64,000 nucleotides of DNA from Alkalinema sp. FACHB-956 (GTDB lineage: Bacteria; Cyanobacteriota; Cyanobacteriia; Leptolyngbyales; Leptolyngbyaceae). This document shows positions 62,493 to 64,000 of this stretch, piece by piece (the stretch's first letter is position 1; each line of letters opens with the position of its first letter). Both the position numbers and the translations under genes were made by a program. Below the pieces are notes generated by a model. That model was not told the DNA's origin. It saw nothing but the letters and a program-made list of their open reading frames with translations, and searched no databases. The stretch covers positions 95,073-159,072 of the forward strand of contig NZ_JACJRC010000012.1 in assembly GCF_014697025.1 (NCBI RefSeq), read 5' to 3'.

Positions 62493-63437
62493 ATGCGGCA
62501 AGTTTTTTCGGTTCTTTCTGCTCGATCGTTGCCCTATGCTGAAAAAGCGATCGAAAGCTTATTTCAACATGCGATCGAGCCTCTAAATTTAACCCTGATT
62601 ACGGATGACTTTACTGATCAAGAACAAATTTTCAACGCAGTGGCCCAACTCAATAATCCGTTTAATCATCCCTGGCGGGTTTTTGACAAGGTAGCTGCTG
62701 ACGAACGAGCCAAAGAACTATTTAGGGACTATCCCTATCTTCAAGCATTTCGGAATGGTCATCCCTGTTGGCGTAAAATCACCGACCCACTCCTCTTTAG
62801 CGCACCGGATGAAGAGATGATAATTCTCGATCCCGATCTCTATTTTCCTAATTCCTTTACCTTTGAACCAACCCCCAATCTACAACTACTGCTAATGTGG
62901 CAGCCCCCCAGTTGTCTATTTCCGCCAGAAATTGTACAAACAGCTATGCAGGCATCAATTCCCCTGGCACACCATGTTGACATTGGCGTAGCTCAAGTGA
63001 AAAATAAGCTAGACTTGGCGTGGCTCGATTGGTTAATTGGTCAACTGGGTGGACAATCTTTGCCTCGCATTGCCCATGTCGAAGCAATCGTCTGGGCTGC
63101 CCTTGCGATGCGAATGGGGGGGGGGTACCTGAATCCCCAACATTGGCATTGCTGGCAACATCGCCAGTGGAAGCGATTACTACTCAAATGTGGTGTACCG
63201 GGGAGACAGTTGCTGCGGCTACAGAACTGGGATCAGATGAAATGTTTCCACGGTGGTGGGATTGCCAAGTGGTGGATTATTGATGCGCATCGTCAAGGGT
63301 GGATCGATCGCCCCTACCGTCTAGATGTGCCTAGTCAAACTATTCCCTTTGTACAGCTTAGGCATGCTCAGTACCAGCGCAATCAGAAACTTAAGCAACT
63401 TATGCGTAAGATGGGATACTACTCATTCTTAAAATGA
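62493..63437 (+). CDS. Glycosyltransferase-like protein with DxD motif, unknown
   Basis: 314 residues from ATG 62493, chosen because AAGGAG lies 9 nt upstream; a TTG 15 codons earlier is less likely. MRQVFSVLSARSLPYAEKAIESLFQHA and LNLTLITDDF at the N-terminus, and EMIILDPDLYFP with a DxD-like acidic pair, suggest a GT-A nucleotide-sugar transferase. LAHHVDIGVAQVKNKLDLAWLDWLIG and a histidine- and tryptophan-rich region (HWHCWQHRQWKR, FHGGGIAKWW) follow. I cannot name the family. Its place in a polysaccharide cluster supports the role. Confidence 0.65.
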   Translation: MRQVFSVLSARSLPYAEKAIESLFQHAIEPLNLTLITDDFTDQEQIFNAVAQLNNPFNHPWRVFDKVAADERAKELFRDYPYLQAFRNGHPCWRKITDPLLFSAPDEEMIILDPDLYFPNSFTFEPTPNLQLLLMWQPPSCLFPPEIVQTAMQASIPLAHHVDIGVAQVKNKLDLAWLDWLIGQLGGQSLPRIAHVEAIVWAALAMRMGGGYLNPQHWHCWQHRQWKRLLLKCGVPGRQLLRLQNWDQMKCFHGGGIAKWWIIDAHRQGWIDRPYRLDVPSQTIPFVQLRHAQYQRNQKLKQLMRKMGYYSFLK

Positions 63438-63483
63438 TCCCTGTTATCCTCTGTACATGTGGATCAAGCATCATATTCGCCCA

Positions 63484-63845
63484 CTAAAGTGGAGATAGAC
63501 CAAGGGCTTGCTCGAGGATAGCTAGCCCTTGGTCCTGGTTCTGGATCAATGGATCAGTAGGAAGACGACAAGAAAGCGGAGCTGTAGAATTTGCAAGTTG
63601 GGCCAGTACCCCTTCTAGACTCTTTTGATCAGGAGCTACGCTCAAACCAAGTTCCCCCCCTGCTTCCACCATTGAGGGATGATGGCCATGCACCACTGCC
63701 GCACCACACATCTGAGCCTCCAAAATGGGCATCCCAAATCCCTCGTACAACGAAGGCATCAGAAAGACTTCACACGCTGCATACAATGCTGGCAGGTCAC
63801 GATTACTAACAAATCCTAGTCGCCGTAAGGTTCCCTCAGCCTCAC
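63484..63845 (-). pseudogene. 3' fragment of a GT4 glycosyltransferase gene, 5' part lost at a probable insertion
   Basis: The frame encodes GTLRRLGFVSNRDLPALYAACE, then VFLMPSLYEGFGMPILEAQMCGAAVV, the C-terminal donor-binding half of a GT4 enzyme, and ends 63484. Reading upstream, GGTGAGGCTGAGGG is directly preceded by an in-frame TAG at about 63844-63846, so no start exists for the N-terminal ~250 residues. The + strand sequence beyond changes character and appears to begin a transposase gene. The upstream half may lie past the window. Alternatively, a lone frameshift could explain it. Confidence 0.7.
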
Positions 63846-64000
63846 CCTAAAGCAGTAAGGGAACGCACCATTTACTGGAGTTTGGACTAACAAAATGAGA
63901 AAAGGGCAGTCCTAAAACACCGGGGCTGCCGTAAGGTCAATGATGATGTATTGCATTGACCTTATGATCTTCGAACAACTGAGCCAATTTCGTCAAAGTT
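63846..64000 (+). mobile_element. Probable left end of an insertion sequence, running out of the window
   Basis: Starts where the GT4 frame breaks. Contains a GGCAG/CTGCC hairpin near 63905-63930 and an 11-bp hairpin around a start codon, then a frame beginning MMMYCIDLMIFEQLSQFRQS that runs off the end. That N-terminus has the look of cyanobacterial transposases with an EQL.QFRQ start (recalled, not searched). Terminal inverted repeat and target duplication cannot be seen in this window. Confidence 0.5.
63932..63964 (+). promoter_or_regulatory. Start-codon-masking hairpin
   Basis: TAAGGTCAATG at 63932-63942 pairs perfectly with CATTGACCTTA at 63954-63964, loop of 11 nt. The first ATG of the putative transposase frame is in the left arm and further ATGs lie in the loop. 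Insertion elements often use such structures to stop translation from read-through transcripts. Confidence 0.6.

Overview
The window looks like a chromosomal piece of a cyanobacterium. The palindrome GCGATCGC and its core CGATCG recur throughout coding DNA (the HIP1 signature). Cyanobacterial families are also present: a two-Cys-class bacteriophytochrome with a cognate response regulator, tandem filamentous-hemagglutinin-domain exoproteins, a TPR-CHAT protein and a thylakoid-type FtsH. No tRNA or rRNA gene was recognised. Identifications rest on reading the translations by eye; no database search was run.

Region 1 (1-15.6 kb, + strand) is a Tc (ABC-toxin) type locus. A TcA-like subunit is divided into two polypeptides, and both halves are stuffed with hemopexin-like repeats. 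Two large genes of unknown function follow, each with a basic, disordered N-terminus. Those two N-termini share a DRP(x10)SAP motif at nearly the same position, and the second protein carries what looks like a fold-type-I PLP-enzyme core. This is the best candidate for an undescribed system: a hemopexin-decorated toxin shell plus proteins that may share a delivery or recognition leader.

Region 2 (15.7-20.5 kb, - strand) holds a DUF6788-like gene paired with an unknown gene, a phytochrome kinase overlapping its response regulator, and a small unknown gene. A structured leader about 70 bp long precedes that small gene. The same leader recurs 21 kb away in front of another small gene.

Region 3 (20.8-34.0 kb, - strand) has five consecutive paralogous two-partner-secretion exoproteins of about 830-870 residues, with near-constant ends and variable middles. 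No TpsB transporter is present. Region 4 (34.3-41.5 kb) has a 37-residue membrane peptide and a SulP transporter on +, then on - a DUF3592-like membrane protein, a secreted TPR-CHAT protease-like protein with highly homogenised 120-bp repeats, and a HicB-like/PIN toxin-antitoxin pair.

Region 5 (41.7-51.6 kb, - strand) is a run of poorly known, mostly small or secreted proteins: DUF2278 plus lamin-tail, a beta-sandwich protein, a secreted KCHPTDCDWG protein, and a six-repeat tachylectin-like propeller. It ends with a GH13 amylase-family enzyme. Region 6 (52.5-54.8 kb, +) is ftsH followed by two translationally coupled membrane micropeptides.

Region 7 (56-64 kb) is a surface-polysaccharide cluster: a WecG/TagA transferase, two further glycosyltransferases on +, a GT2 transferase and an acyltransferase on -, and a DxD-type transferase-like gene. 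It ends with the 3' part of a GT4 gene that appears to be cut off by an insertion element running out of the window. Short tandem repeats of 12-21 bp are common in the gaps.
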